From positions 163,777-227,776 of the forward strand of contig JBJMHZ010000052.1 in assembly GCA_045807125.1 (NCBI GenBank): a stretch of 64,000 bases of DNA. The letters are read 5' to 3'. This DNA is from JBJMHZ01 sp045807125 (GTDB lineage Bacteria > Actinomycetota > Actinomycetes > JAWWOL01). A program made the position numbers and the translations under genes. Shown in pieces: positions 53,762 to 62,101 of this stretch; the first letter of the stretch is position 1, and the number at the start of each line of letters is the position of its first letter. Below the pieces are notes generated by a model. The model saw nothing but the letters and a program-made list of their open reading frames with translations. It did not search any database and had not been told where the DNA came from.

Positions 53762-54547
53762 TCACGTGCTGGGCGGACCCTCGGCGGATACCGGCCGGTA
53801 CCCCATCGCCTGGACGAACCCCGAGGTCAGCGCAGGTGCCGGCGCGGCGCAGGAGGGCAGCACCAGCAGCACCCGCAGGTCGATGAAGGCGTGCACCAGC
53901 ATCGGTACGAGCAGGCTCCCGGTCGCCGCGTACATCACCCCGAGGGCGTAGCCGGCCCCGCCGGTGAGCAGCATGCCCGCCCGGCCCTGGTAGGAGTGCG
54001 CGAGGCCGAAGGCGACCGACGACGCGGCGAGCGCACCGCCCAGCCCGAGCCAGGGCCAGGTCTGGGCGAACCACAGCGTGACGATCCCTCGGTAGAGCAC
54101 CTCCTCGGTGATCCCCGCCGTCACGGCGAGGACCGCGAACGCGCGCCGCTCCGGTGCGGTGCGCGGCAGCAGGGCGGCCACGGGGCGCAGCAGCCGCTCG
54201 GCCCACGCCCGGTCAGGGCGCCGCCGCGCCTGCCGGCGCAGGACGAGCGCGACCAGCAGCGCCACCACCACCAGCTCGGCCACCTCGGGCGCGAGCGAGA
54301 GCGCAGCCCGCAGGTGGACGGCCAGACCGATGTCGCCGGGCGCGACGCCGCTGGCGAGGACGGCCAGCACGACCACGCCGGTCAGGAGCCACTGCCGGGC
54401 GAGCGTGCGCCGGTAGAACGCCGACCGGTCGGTGCCGGGTCCCGGCATCGCCAGCGCGCGGTAGCGCAGCCGGCCGGCCAGCGGCGCGCCCACGACCAGC
54501 CAGGCGACGGTCGCCGTCTCGACGGCGTGCGCGACGGGGCCCGGCAT
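53762..54547 (-). CDS. CPBP-family intramembrane metalloprotease
   Basis: 261 residues, six to eight hydrophobic helices. Motifs: GITEEVLYRGIVTLWF (Glu-Glu and Arg), AFGLAHSYQG (His) and PMLVHAFIDLRV (His and Asp in the Asn position), so the metalloprotease core looks complete. Second CPBP gene in the window (other at 16292) with little similarity outside the motifs. Start ATG at 54547 is tentative because GGAGGG abuts it. Divergent from the lipoprotein gene at 54674. Confidence 0.85.
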   Translation of the reverse strand: MPGPVAHAVETATVAWLVVGAPLAGRLRYRALAMPGPGTDRSAFYRRTLARQWLLTGVVVLAVLASGVAPGDIGLAVHLRAALSLAPEVAELVVVALLVALVLRRQARRRPDRAWAERLLRPVAALLPRTAPERRAFAVLAVTAGITEEVLYRGIVTLWFAQTWPWLGLGGALAASSVAFGLAHSYQGRAGMLLTGGAGYALGVMYAATGSLLVPMLVHAFIDLRVLLVLPSCAAPAPALTSGFVQAMGYRPVSAEGPPST

Positions 54548-54673
54548 CCCTCCAGGGTGCCCGCCCCCGAGCCGGCCATCCAGCGGGGAGCGGGCGTACC
54601 GGCGGATCGTCCGGGCATGCGCGGTGGATACGCTACGGCCGCCGCCGCCGATCAGCCCGCCCGAGGAGCCACC

Positions 54674-55492
54674 GTGAGCCCACTCCAGCCTCGCGCCACC
54701 GGCAGCGCCCTGGTGGCCGTGCTGCTCGCCGTCGCCCCGCTCGCGGCCGGGTGCGCCGCCGGGCAGAACGCGGAGACCAAGAAGGAGCGCTTCGCCGTCG
54801 GAGCGGGCACCACGATCGGCACCGTCCGGCTGCAGAGCATCGCCTTGCACCCGGCGCCCGGCAGCGACACCGTCGACGGCGCCGCCACGCTCACGTTCTC
54901 CGTCTACAACCAGGGCCAGGACCCGGTCAGGCTCACCGGCATCACCACGGGCTCCGGCAGCGAGGTGCAGCGCGGCGGCCTGACCCCGCCGGCGTCAGCG
55001 TCGCCATCGGCGTCCGCGTCGGCGTCGGCGTCGGCGAGCGCCAGCCCGTCGGGCAGCGCGAGCGCGTCGGGAAGCGCATCGCCCTCGGCGTCCAGCTCGA
55101 CACCGGCCAGTGCCTCCCCGTCAGCGTCCCCCTCGGCGTCCCCGTCGGCGTCCCCGTCAGCCTCGCCGACCCCGTCGGCGCTCCCCCTCACCGTGCCGCC
55201 GGGCGGGGGGCTCGTCGTGACGCCCTCGGGCCCGATCATGCTGAGCATCACCGGGCTCGACCAGGGCATCCGGGTGGGCCGGACGATCAACCTGATCTTC
55301 TCGTTCGACCCCGGTGGCTCGACTCCGCCGGTGGCGGTGCCGGTGACGCCGCAGATCGGCGGCACGGCGACGATCTCCACTCCCTCGCTCGCGCCCACGT
55401 CGTACCCGCCGGAGGACGTCGACCCGTCGTTCACGCAGGCGCCGTACGACGACCGGACGGCCTCGCCGGCGCCCTCCGGCTCTGGCGGCTGA
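54674..55492 (+). CDS. Lipoprotein with long Ser/Ala/Pro repeat linker
   Basis: 272 residues. Lipobox LAAGC near residue 25 predicts a lipid-anchored exterior protein. An N-terminal beta domain (GTTIGTVRLQSIALHPAPGS, AATLTFSVYNQGQDPVRLTG) is followed by an approximately 65-residue Ser/Ala/Pro block (54995-55180) and a second beta region (IMLSITGLDQGIRVGRTINL, LIFSFDPGG). The two flanking halves resemble the split beta-sandwich of lipoproteins found upstream of radA/disA in other actinobacteria; role unknown. GTG 54674 follows GAGGAG. The repeat block is a likely site of length variation. Confidence 0.8.
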   Translation: MSPLQPRATGSALVAVLLAVAPLAAGCAAGQNAETKKERFAVGAGTTIGTVRLQSIALHPAPGSDTVDGAATLTFSVYNQGQDPVRLTGITTGSGSEVQRGGLTPPASASPSASASASASASASPSGSASASGSASPSASSSTPASASPSASPSASPSASPSASPTPSALPLTVPPGGGLVVTPSGPIMLSITGLDQGIRVGRTINLIFSFDPGGSTPPVAVPVTPQIGGTATISTPSLAPTSYPPEDVDPSFTQAPYDDRTASPAPSGSGG

Positions 55493-55580
55493 CCCCTGCC
55501 TGAGCCGGCCTGACCTGGCTGACCGGGCCTGACCCGGCGCGCCCGTCCACAGCGTCCGCGGAACTGTCGGCCCGGCCCCG

Positions 55581-55586
55581 TACGGT
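55581..55586 (+). promoter_or_regulatory. -10 box TACGGT, leaderless promoter of radA
   Basis: TANNNT hexamer, 7 nt (CGGCGCC), then the ATG of radA. Confidence 0.65.
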
Positions 55587-55593
55587 CGGCGCC

Positions 55594-56970
55594 ATGGTGA
55601 AGACCGCGAGCCGCGAGCGGCCGGCCTACCGCTGCTCGGAGTGCGGCATGCAGATGGCCAAGTGGGTCGGCCGGTGCCCCGAGTGCCAGGCGTGGGGCAG
55701 CGTCGACGAGGCCGGTCCGCGACCCCTGCGCACGGTGAGCGCGGGGCCGGTCAGCGCGCCGGCGCGGCCGATCGGCGAGGTCGACGTCGAGGCGGCACGG
55801 GCCAGGCCGACCGGGCTGGGCGAGTTCGACCGGGTGCTCGGCGGCGGCCTGGTCCCCGGTGCGGTCGTGCTGCTCGCCGGCGAGCCGGGGGTCGGCAAGT
55901 CCACGCTGCTGCTCGAGGTGGCCGCCCGGTGGGCCGGCCCGGGTGGCACGAGCCTGGTGGTGACCGGCGAGGAGTCAGCCGCCCAGGTGCGGCTGCGCGC
56001 CGAGCGGGTCGGCGCGGTGGCCTCCCGGCTCTTCCTGGCCGCCGAGACCGACCTGGCGGCCGTGCTCGGCCATCTCGACGCGGTGCGGCCGTCCCTGCTC
56101 GTCGTCGACTCGGTGCAGACGATCGCCTCCACCCAGGTCGACGGGGCGCCCGGCGGGGTGACCCAGGTGCGCGAGGTGGCCGCGGCCCTCAGCAAGGTGG
56201 CCAAGGAGCGGGGCATCACCACCATCCTCGTCGGCCACGTGACCAAGGACGGCGGCATCGCCGGTCCGCGGGTGCTGGAGCACCTCGTCGACGTGGTGCT
56301 GCACTTCGAGGGCGACCGGCAGGCGGCGCTGCGGATGGTGCGGGCGGTCAAGAACCGCTACGGCGCGGCCGACGAGGTGGGCTGCTTCGAGCTGGCCGAC
56401 GCCGGCATCGTCGAGCTGCCGGACCCGAGCGGCCTGTTCCTGTCCAGGCACGGCACGCCGGTGCCGGGCACCTGCGTCACCGTGGCCGTCGACGGCCGGC
56501 GGCCGCTGGTGTCGGAGGTGCAGGCGCTGGTCGCCGCGACCCCGGCGCCGACGCCGCGGCGGGCGGTGTCCGGGCTCGACTCGGCCCGCGTCGCGATGGT
56601 GATCGCCGTCCTCGCCCGCCGCGCCCGGCTGCCGCTGCTCGACCGGGAGGTCTACGCGGCGACGGTCGGCGGCGTGCGGCTGGTGGAGCCGGCCGCCGAT
56701 CTCGCGCTGGCGCTCGCGGTGGCCAGCGCGGTCGCCGACGCCCCGCTGCCCGCCGGCCTGGTCGCGATCGGCGAGGTGGGGCTCGCCGCCGAGGTGCGCC
56801 CGGTGACCGGGCTGGGGCGCCGGCTCGCCGAGGCGGCCCGCCTCGGGTTCACCAGGGCGGTCGTGCCGCTCGGCTGCGGCGCCGCGGCGCCGGCGGGGAT
56901 GCAGGTGGTCGAGGCCGCCGACCTGCACGGCGCGCTCGCGCTGGTGGGGCCGGACCGCGCGCGCAGATAG
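55594..56970 (+). CDS. radA: DNA repair protein RadA
   Basis: 458 residues. N-terminal four-Cys zinc finger YRCSECGMQMAKWVGRCPEC; RecA-like ATPase with Walker A AGEPGVGKSTLL, SLVVTGEESAAQVRLRA and LLVVDSVQT; the RadA-specific KNRYG motif in VRAVKNRYGAADEVGCFE; and a C-terminal Lon-like domain. It promotes branch migration of recombination intermediates. Leaderless start. DisA follows 50 nt downstream, the conserved pairing in which RadA is known to regulate DisA in other bacteria. Confidence 0.96.
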   Translation: MVKTASRERPAYRCSECGMQMAKWVGRCPECQAWGSVDEAGPRPLRTVSAGPVSAPARPIGEVDVEAARARPTGLGEFDRVLGGGLVPGAVVLLAGEPGVGKSTLLLEVAARWAGPGGTSLVVTGEESAAQVRLRAERVGAVASRLFLAAETDLAAVLGHLDAVRPSLLVVDSVQTIASTQVDGAPGGVTQVREVAAALSKVAKERGITTILVGHVTKDGGIAGPRVLEHLVDVVLHFEGDRQAALRMVRAVKNRYGAADEVGCFELADAGIVELPDPSGLFLSRHGTPVPGTCVTVAVDGRRPLVSEVQALVAATPAPTPRRAVSGLDSARVAMVIAVLARRARLPLLDREVYAATVGGVRLVEPAADLALALAVASAVADAPLPAGLVAIGEVGLAAEVRPVTGLGRRLAEAARLGFTRAVVPLGCGAAAPAGMQVVEAADLHGALALVGPDRARR

Positions 56971-56973
56971 ACT
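56968..56973 (+). promoter_or_regulatory. -10 box TAGACT of disA, overlapping the radA stop codon
   Basis: The TAG stop codon of radA forms the first half of a perfect TANNNT hexamer, giving a start site near 56980 and a 40-nt leader with GGGAGCAAG before the disA GTG. Confidence 0.5.
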
Positions 56974-57020
56974 GATCTCGACCTCTCCAGCTCACGATCA
57001 GCTGACGACCTGGGAGCAAG

Positions 57021-58103
57021 GTGGCCACCGGCGATCGCGACAACCAGCTCCGCGCCACGCTGGCCGCGGCGGCCCCGGGCACGCCGCTTCGCGACGGGCT
57101 CGAGCGCATCCTCCGGGGCAACACCGGTGGGCTCGTCGTCCTGGGCTACGACAAGACGGTCGAGTCGCTCTGCACCGGCGGCTTCGCGCTCGACGTCGAG
57201 TTCTCCGCGACCCGGCTGCGCGAGCTGGCGAAGATGGACGGCGCGATCGTCCTCGACGAGTTCTGCAGCCGCATCGTGCGGGCCGCCGTCCACCTGGTGC
57301 CCGACCCGGCCCTGCCCACCGAGGAGTCCGGCACCCGGCACCGCACCGCCGACCGCGTCAGCAAGCAGACCGGCTACCCGGTCATCTCGATCAGCCAGTC
57401 GATGCACATCATCGCGCTCTACGTCGACGGCCGCCGCTACGTGCTGGACGACTCGGCGGCCATCCTGTCGCGGGCCAACCAGGCCCTGGCCACGCTCGAG
57501 CGCTACAAGCTGCGCCTCGACGAGGTGGCCGGCACCCTCTCGGCGCTCGAGATCGAGGACCTCGTCACGGTGCGCGACGCCATGGCGGTGAGCCAGCGGC
57601 TCGAGATGGTGCGCCGGATCGCCAGGGAGATCGAGGACTACGTCGTCGAGCTCGGCACCGACGGCCGGCTGCTGTCGCTCCAGCTCGACGAGCTGATCAC
57701 CGGCGTCGAGCCGGAGCGCGAGCTGGTGGTGCGCGACTACGTGCCGTCGGGCGGGCGGCGGGCGCGACCGGTCGAGGAGGTCCTTGCCGACCTCGACGGG
57801 CTCTCGGCGAGCGAGCTGCTCGACCTCGCGACGATCGCCAGGGTGGTCGGCTTCGCCACCGGCGGCGACGCGCTCGACGCGCCGGTCAGCCCGCGCGGCT
57901 ACCGGCTCCTGGCCAAGGTGCCGCGGCTGCCCCGTACGGTCGTCGACCGGCTGGTCGAGCACTTCGGGAGCCTGCAGAAGCTGCTGGCGGCCGGCATCGA
58001 CGACCTGCAGGCGGTCGAGGGCGTCGGCGAGACGCGGGCCCGCAGCGTCCGCGAGGGGCTCTCCCGGCTGGCGGAGTCGTCGATCCTCGAGCGCTACGTC
58101 TGA
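57021..58103 (+). CDS. disA: Diadenylate cyclase, DNA integrity scanning protein DisA
   Basis: 360 residues. N-terminal DAC domain with the two essential motifs MDGAIVLD (Asp-Gly-Ala at 73-75) and GTRHRTA (Arg-His-Arg at 106-108), then the helical linker and a C-terminal helix-hairpin-helix domain (LVEHFGSLQKLLAAGIDDLQ, VEGVGETRARSV). It makes cyclic di-AMP and stops when bound to branched DNA. GTG 57021 after GGGAGCAAG. The window also contains a c-di-AMP riboswitch (18360-18545), so source and sensor are both visible. Confidence 0.97.
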   Translation: MATGDRDNQLRATLAAAAPGTPLRDGLERILRGNTGGLVVLGYDKTVESLCTGGFALDVEFSATRLRELAKMDGAIVLDEFCSRIVRAAVHLVPDPALPTEESGTRHRTADRVSKQTGYPVISISQSMHIIALYVDGRRYVLDDSAAILSRANQALATLERYKLRLDEVAGTLSALEIEDLVTVRDAMAVSQRLEMVRRIAREIEDYVVELGTDGRLLSLQLDELITGVEPERELVVRDYVPSGGRRARPVEEVLADLDGLSASELLDLATIARVVGFATGGDALDAPVSPRGYRLLAKVPRLPRTVVDRLVEHFGSLQKLLAAGIDDLQAVEGVGETRARSVREGLSRLAESSILERYV

Positions 58104-58555
58104 GCGGGCGCGGCGCCCGCCCCTGCGCCGTCGGCCGGCACCGCGAACATCGCGCGCAGGTCCACCAGGAAGACCTGCGCGTCGCCGTCGTGCAGGACGT
58201 CAACCACGTACGGCGGCAGCAGCCCGGTCGCGACCGGGCCGGCCGAGGGGCGCAGCGCGTCGGCGCCGACCACCGACCGGACCTCGTCCACCACGACCCC
58301 GAGCGGTGCCGCGCCGGCGGCGACCTCCAGCACGAGCACGTCACCGCCGGGCCGCCCGCCGTCCGGCACCCTGCGGATGTCGAGCACCGGCAGGGCGGTC
58401 CCGCGCAGGTCGATCACCCCGGCGAGCGGGGGCGCCATGCCAGGCAGCTCGGCGAGCCCCTCCAAGCGGACGATCTCGCGCACCATCGCGAGCGGCGCGG
58501 CGTAGCAGCGCTCGCCGATGCGGAAGGTGACGTGGCCCGTCAGCGCGGTGGTCAT
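58094..58555 (-). CDS. cheW: CheW-like coupling protein
   Basis: 153 residues, a single CheW domain (beta-barrel pair): TFRIGERCYAAPLAMVREIV, LPGMAPPLAGVIDLRGTALPVLDI, and VVVDEVRSVVGADAL. CheW links chemoreceptors to the CheA kinase. ATG 58555 overlaps the cheR stop (ATGA), and its 3' end overlaps disA by 10 bp on the opposite strand. Last gene of the cheB-cheR-cheW operon; no cheA or receptor gene lies in the window. Confidence 0.9.
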   Translation of the reverse strand: MTTALTGHVTFRIGERCYAAPLAMVREIVRLEGLAELPGMAPPLAGVIDLRGTALPVLDIRRVPDGGRPGGDVLVLEVAAGAAPLGVVVDEVRSVVGADALRPSAGPVATGLLPPYVVDVLHDGDAQVFLVDLRAMFAVPADGAGAGAAPAQT

Positions 58556-60030
58556 CGCCGACCCCCGGTCGACGCCTTGCGCTCCTCGCTGCCGGCCAGC
58601 GTCCGGCAGAGGGTGACCAGCTCGGTCAGGCTCCGCCCGCCGAGCTCGGCGGCGACCGCGTCGCCAGGGCGCCGGCCGAGCGTCTCGGCGGCGGCCCGGT
58701 AGGAGCGCGCGGCCGCCGTCCGCTCGCCGAGCCGCGACAGCGCACCGGCGAGCAGGAAGTGCGCGAACCCGGCGTCGGCGTCGAGGTAGACCGCCTTGCG
58801 CAGGTCGACGAGCGCCTCCCGGTCGCGGCCGAGGTTGGCGAGCGCCATGCCGCGCAGGTAGTGCGCCTCGGCCAGCAGCGGGTGGCGCCTGGCCACGTCG
58901 CCGGCCAGCGCGGCGGCCTCGGCGTAGCGCCCGGCCCGCAGCTCGCCGGAGACGCCCTCGAGCGTGGGTGGAGCAGCCGCGGGCGGTTCCGCCACCGGCG
59001 TCACCGGAGCGACCGGCGCGACCGGAGCGACCGGCGCGACCGGTCCGGCTTCGGCGGGCGCCGCCCGGCGCCCGAGCGGCAGCCCCAGCGGCCGGGCGAG
59101 CGCGCCCAGCACCGAGGGGAGGCGAGCCGCGGGGCGGCCCGGCGCACCGGCGGCACCGGCTGCGCTGGCTGCGCTGGAGGGGCCCGCGACCGCTCGCGGT
59201 GGGTCGAGGCGCCGGTAGACGAACGCGTCGTCGATGGCCACCAGCCGGAAGTCGTCGGTTATCTGCCACAGCGTCTCGGCGTGGCCGAGGAAGAGGTAGC
59301 CACCGTCGCGCAGCGAGCGGTGGAACCGGTGCATGAGCCCGCGGGTGGTCACGCGGTCGAAGTAGATGGTGACGTTGCGGCAGAGCACCAGGTCGACCTC
59401 GCCGGTCAGGAACGGCGACGGGTCGGTGACCAGGTTGTGGTGGCGGAACTGGACCAGCTTCCTGACCTCGGGCCGGACGACGTAGTCGCCGCCGTCCACG
59501 TCGAACCACCGGCCCACGGTCTCGGCGTCGGCGAGCTGCACCGCACGCTGCCCGTACCGGCCACGCCGCGCCATGGCCAGCGCGCGCTGGGAGACGTCGG
59601 TCGCGACGATGCGGACGTCCCAGTCCCGCAGGTCCGGGATCAGCTCGCTGAGGATCATCGCGATGGTGTACGGCTCCTCGCCGGTGGAGCAGCCGGCGCT
59701 CCAGACCACGATCCGCTGGGTCTCCTTGGCGGCCGCGACGAGCTCGGGCAGCACCTGCCGGCGCAGCGCCCTGATCTGCGGCGGGTTGCGGAAGAAGTAC
59801 GTCTCGGGGATGGTCACCTCGTCGACGAGGCACTGCCGCTCGGCCTGGCCGGCCGCGCCGGTCACCAGGTCGAGGTACGCGGCGACGTCCGCGCAGCCGC
59901 TGGCCGGCAGCCGCTCGCCGACCGCGTACGCGAGCGAGTCCCGGCGGGTCGTGTCGAAGACCAGGCCGGCGGTGTCGTGCAGCAACTGGCGCAGGCGCTG
60001 GAAGTCGGCGTCGGTGAGGGCGGCCTTCAC
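58552..60030 (-). CDS. cheR: CheR-type chemoreceptor methyltransferase with TPR tail
   Basis: 492 residues. CheR N-terminal helices (FQRLRQLLHDTAGLVFD), the SAM-binding core (VTIPETYFFRNPPQIRAL, WSAGCSTGEEPYTIAMIL, IVATDVSQRALAMARRGRY, LVLCRNVTIYFD, GYLFLGHAETLW), then an Ala/Pro linker with repeated PVAP units, and TPR-like helices (~395-470, SGELRAGRYAEAAALAGDVA, HYLRGMALANLGRDREALVD). This CheR-TPR form is found in non-classical chemosensory systems. GTG 60030 overlaps the cheB stop by 4 nt. Confidence 0.92.
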   Translation of the reverse strand: MKAALTDADFQRLRQLLHDTAGLVFDTTRRDSLAYAVGERLPASGCADVAAYLDLVTGAAGQAERQCLVDEVTIPETYFFRNPPQIRALRRQVLPELVAAAKETQRIVVWSAGCSTGEEPYTIAMILSELIPDLRDWDVRIVATDVSQRALAMARRGRYGQRAVQLADAETVGRWFDVDGGDYVVRPEVRKLVQFRHHNLVTDPSPFLTGEVDLVLCRNVTIYFDRVTTRGLMHRFHRSLRDGGYLFLGHAETLWQITDDFRLVAIDDAFVYRRLDPPRAVAGPSSAASAAGAAGAPGRPAARLPSVLGALARPLGLPLGRRAAPAEAGPVAPVAPVAPVAPVTPVAEPPAAAPPTLEGVSGELRAGRYAEAAALAGDVARRHPLLAEAHYLRGMALANLGRDREALVDLRKAVYLDADAGFAHFLLAGALSRLGERTAAARSYRAAAETLGRRPGDAVAAELGGRSLTELVTLCRTLAGSEERKASTGGRR

Positions 60031-61208
60031 GGCGCGCTCCTCGCGCCGGCCGGGCGGACGAGGGACAGCAGGAACGGTGCGATCTGCGGCAGCGGCAGCT
60101 CGTGCTCGACGGCACCGAGCGCCATCGCCGCTCCCGGCATCCCGTAGACCGCGCTGGTGGCCTCGTCCTGGCCGATGGTGGCCGCGCCCCGCTCGCGCAT
60201 CAGGCGCAGCCCGGCAGCGCCGTCGCGCCCCATGCCGGTGAGGATCACGCCGATCGCCGCGGCACCGACGCTCGCGGCCACGCTGCCGAACGTCGCGTCG
60301 ATGCCGGGGATGTGGTACTGGGACGGCGGCGGCTGCTCGCAGCTGATCCGCAGCCGGTCGTGGACGAGGAGGTTGAGGCCGCCAGGGGCGACGGTCACCG
60401 TGCCGGGCTGGAGGCGCTTGCCGCTCGCGCCGACCCGCACCGGGAGGGCGCACTGCGAGTCGAGCCAGGCGGCCAGGCCCTCGAGGAAGCCGTCCGCCAT
60501 GTGCTGGACGACGACGACGGCCTGGGCGAGATCGGCCGGCAGCTGCCCCAGCAGCACCGACAGCGCCTGCGGGCCGCCGGTCGACACCCCGACGGCGATC
60601 AGCTCGTAGCCGCGACGGCCATCGCCCGGCTCGGCCGGCGCGCGCACCGGCCGCTCAGGCAGCGGCGGGAACGGCTCCGGCCGGCTCGCGTCCGTCCTGG
60701 CGGGCCCGAGCGGGCTCGCCGTGCCGCCCGGGCGCAGGCGCGCGCGGGGGTGGGTGATGACGCGGACCCGGCTCGCGACCCGCAGGCGGCGGCGCAGGCC
60801 CTCGGCGCAGCTCTCCAGATCGGGCTCGTCGCCAGGCTCGAGCCGGGCCACGACGTCGACGGCACCGGCGGCGATCGCCGCGAGCCGGCCGCCCTCGGCG
60901 GCGCCGCTCGACGAGTAGGCGAGGATGGGCGTCGGCCGGCTGGCCATGATCCGCTCGATCGTCTCGATGCCGCCCGTCGCCGGCAGGTCGAGGTCCATCA
61001 GGACGACCGCCGGCCGCAGCCGCTCGACGAGGGCGACCGCCTCCCGGCCGGTGCGGGCCTCGCCGACCACCGACAGGTCCTGGCCGCAGTCGATCATCGC
61101 GCGCAGGAACCGCCGCTGCACCGGCGAGTCGTCGACCACCACCACGCCGACGGGCGCCGTGCCGGTGGGCGCGCCTGGCGACGCGGCATTGCGCACGCCG
61201 TCCCTCAC
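60027..61208 (-). CDS. cheB: CheB-type receptor methylesterase with receiver domain
   Basis: 393 residues. Receiver domain (~20-140) with VVVDDSPVQRRFLRAMI and phospho-acceptor Asp in VVLMDLDLPATGG; CheB_methylest domain (~205-385) with the Ser of AVGVSTGGPQAL, the His of VVVQHMADGFLEG and the Asp of LTGMGRDGAAGL. GTG 61208 has GAGGGGCGCGA upstream; an in-frame GTG four codons later is possible. First gene of the operon, preceded by a FliA-type promoter candidate. Confidence 0.92.
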   Translation of the reverse strand: MRDGVRNAASPGAPTGTAPVGVVVVDDSPVQRRFLRAMIDCGQDLSVVGEARTGREAVALVERLRPAVVLMDLDLPATGGIETIERIMASRPTPILAYSSSGAAEGGRLAAIAAGAVDVVARLEPGDEPDLESCAEGLRRRLRVASRVRVITHPRARLRPGGTASPLGPARTDASRPEPFPPLPERPVRAPAEPGDGRRGYELIAVGVSTGGPQALSVLLGQLPADLAQAVVVVQHMADGFLEGLAAWLDSQCALPVRVGASGKRLQPGTVTVAPGGLNLLVHDRLRISCEQPPPSQYHIPGIDATFGSVAASVGAAAIGVILTGMGRDGAAGLRLMRERGAATIGQDEATSAVYGMPGAAMALGAVEHELPLPQIAPFLLSLVRPAGARSAP

Positions 61209-61309
61209 CTCGCGCCCCTCGAGCCGCCGGTCCCGCCGCCGCCTGGGCTGCCGTGCTGCACGGGACCTCGCTTCCCTGGGCACCGTCCGGTGCGGCCGCT
61301 GACCGACGT

Positions 61310-61336
61310 TTCGACCGGATGCGAGGCCCCCTTGAG
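61310..61336 (-). promoter_or_regulatory. Candidate flagellar-sigma (FliA-type) promoter of cheBRW
   Basis: CTCA (61336-61333), 17 nt, then GTCGAA (61315-61310) on the minus strand. Compared with the CTCA-N15-17-GCCGAA pattern that I recall for FliA in Actinoplanes, it differs at one position. A start near 61300 would leave about 90 nt of leader before cheB. Confidence 0.45.
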
Positions 61337-61369
61337 GGCCGGTCGGCGCCCGTTGCGGGCCGGGCAAGC

Positions 61370-62038
61370 TCAGCCGGAGGGGAGGGTGAAGACGCTCTGC
61401 CCGGAGCTGAACCGGCCCACCTTGGCGATCACCCGGTAGGTGCCCGGCAGCGCGGCGACCGTCGCCGTGGACGGGCAGCCGGGCGCCGACCGGTGCCTCG
61501 ACCACGCGATCGAGTAGGCGACCCGCTGGTGCGGCCGCAGCGTGACCACCCGGTGCGCCGCGGCCGCGCAGTCGGCGCTCGACCAGATGCGGTCGGCGCC
61601 GGAGCGCACGAGGAACGAGCGCGACCCTGGCCCGACGTCGAGCGTGCACGGGCCGGTCCCTGCGCCGGTGACGGCGAGGACGAACCTCGGCTCCGCGCCG
61701 GCCGGGTAAGCGGTGTGGTCGGTCGACACCGCGAGCCGCACCTGGCGGGCGGTGCAGGCCCGGATGGGCAGCCGCACCGGCGCGTCGGAGGCCGTGACGC
61801 CCGCTCCCGGCGCCGGCCTGGTCGCGGCGCGGTGGGCCGGGGCGGTGGGCCGCGCCGCAGCGCTGCGGTGCGCCGTGGACCCGGAGGTGCTGGCCCCTGC
61901 CCGGCCACCGCCGCCCCCCGTGAGCGAGCCGAGCAGGACGGCGAGGACGACCACCGCGCCGAGCAGCACCAACCGGCGCCGCCAGTAGGTCGCCACCGGC
62001 AGCGGACCGACGGGCCGCAGCAGCGCGCGCGGGTCCAT
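61370..62038 (-). CDS. Membrane-anchored extracytoplasmic protein of unknown function
   Basis: 222 residues: short cytoplasmic basic segment, one membrane helix (~21-42, RLVLLGAVVVLAVLLGSLTG), Ser/Thr/Ala/Pro linker (~45-85), then an immunoglobulin-like beta domain (IRACTARQVRLAVSTDHTAY, FVLAVTGAGTGPCTLDVG, WSSADCAAAAHRVVTL) with four Cys that could pair. Similar proteins sit beside mutY/disA in other actinobacteria. The ATG at 62038 is 7 nt after TACCAT, so leaderless. Divergent from mutY. Confidence 0.78.
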   Translation of the reverse strand: MDPRALLRPVGPLPVATYWRRRLVLLGAVVVLAVLLGSLTGGGGGRAGASTSGSTAHRSAAARPTAPAHRAATRPAPGAGVTASDAPVRLPIRACTARQVRLAVSTDHTAYPAGAEPRFVLAVTGAGTGPCTLDVGPGSRSFLVRSGADRIWSSADCAAAAHRVVTLRPHQRVAYSIAWSRHRSAPGCPSTATVAALPGTYRVIAKVGRFSSGQSVFTLPSG

Positions 62039-62045
62039 GCCGGCG

Positions 62046-62051
62046 ATGGTA
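62046..62051 (-). promoter_or_regulatory. -10 box TACCAT, leaderless promoter
   Basis: TANNNT hexamer, 7 nt (CGCCGGC), then the ATG at 62038. Confidence 0.6.
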
Positions 62052-62101
62052 GGTCGCCCGCCTGGCGGCCCGCGGTCGGCGCGCCGTGCGAGGATCGGCC
62101 G

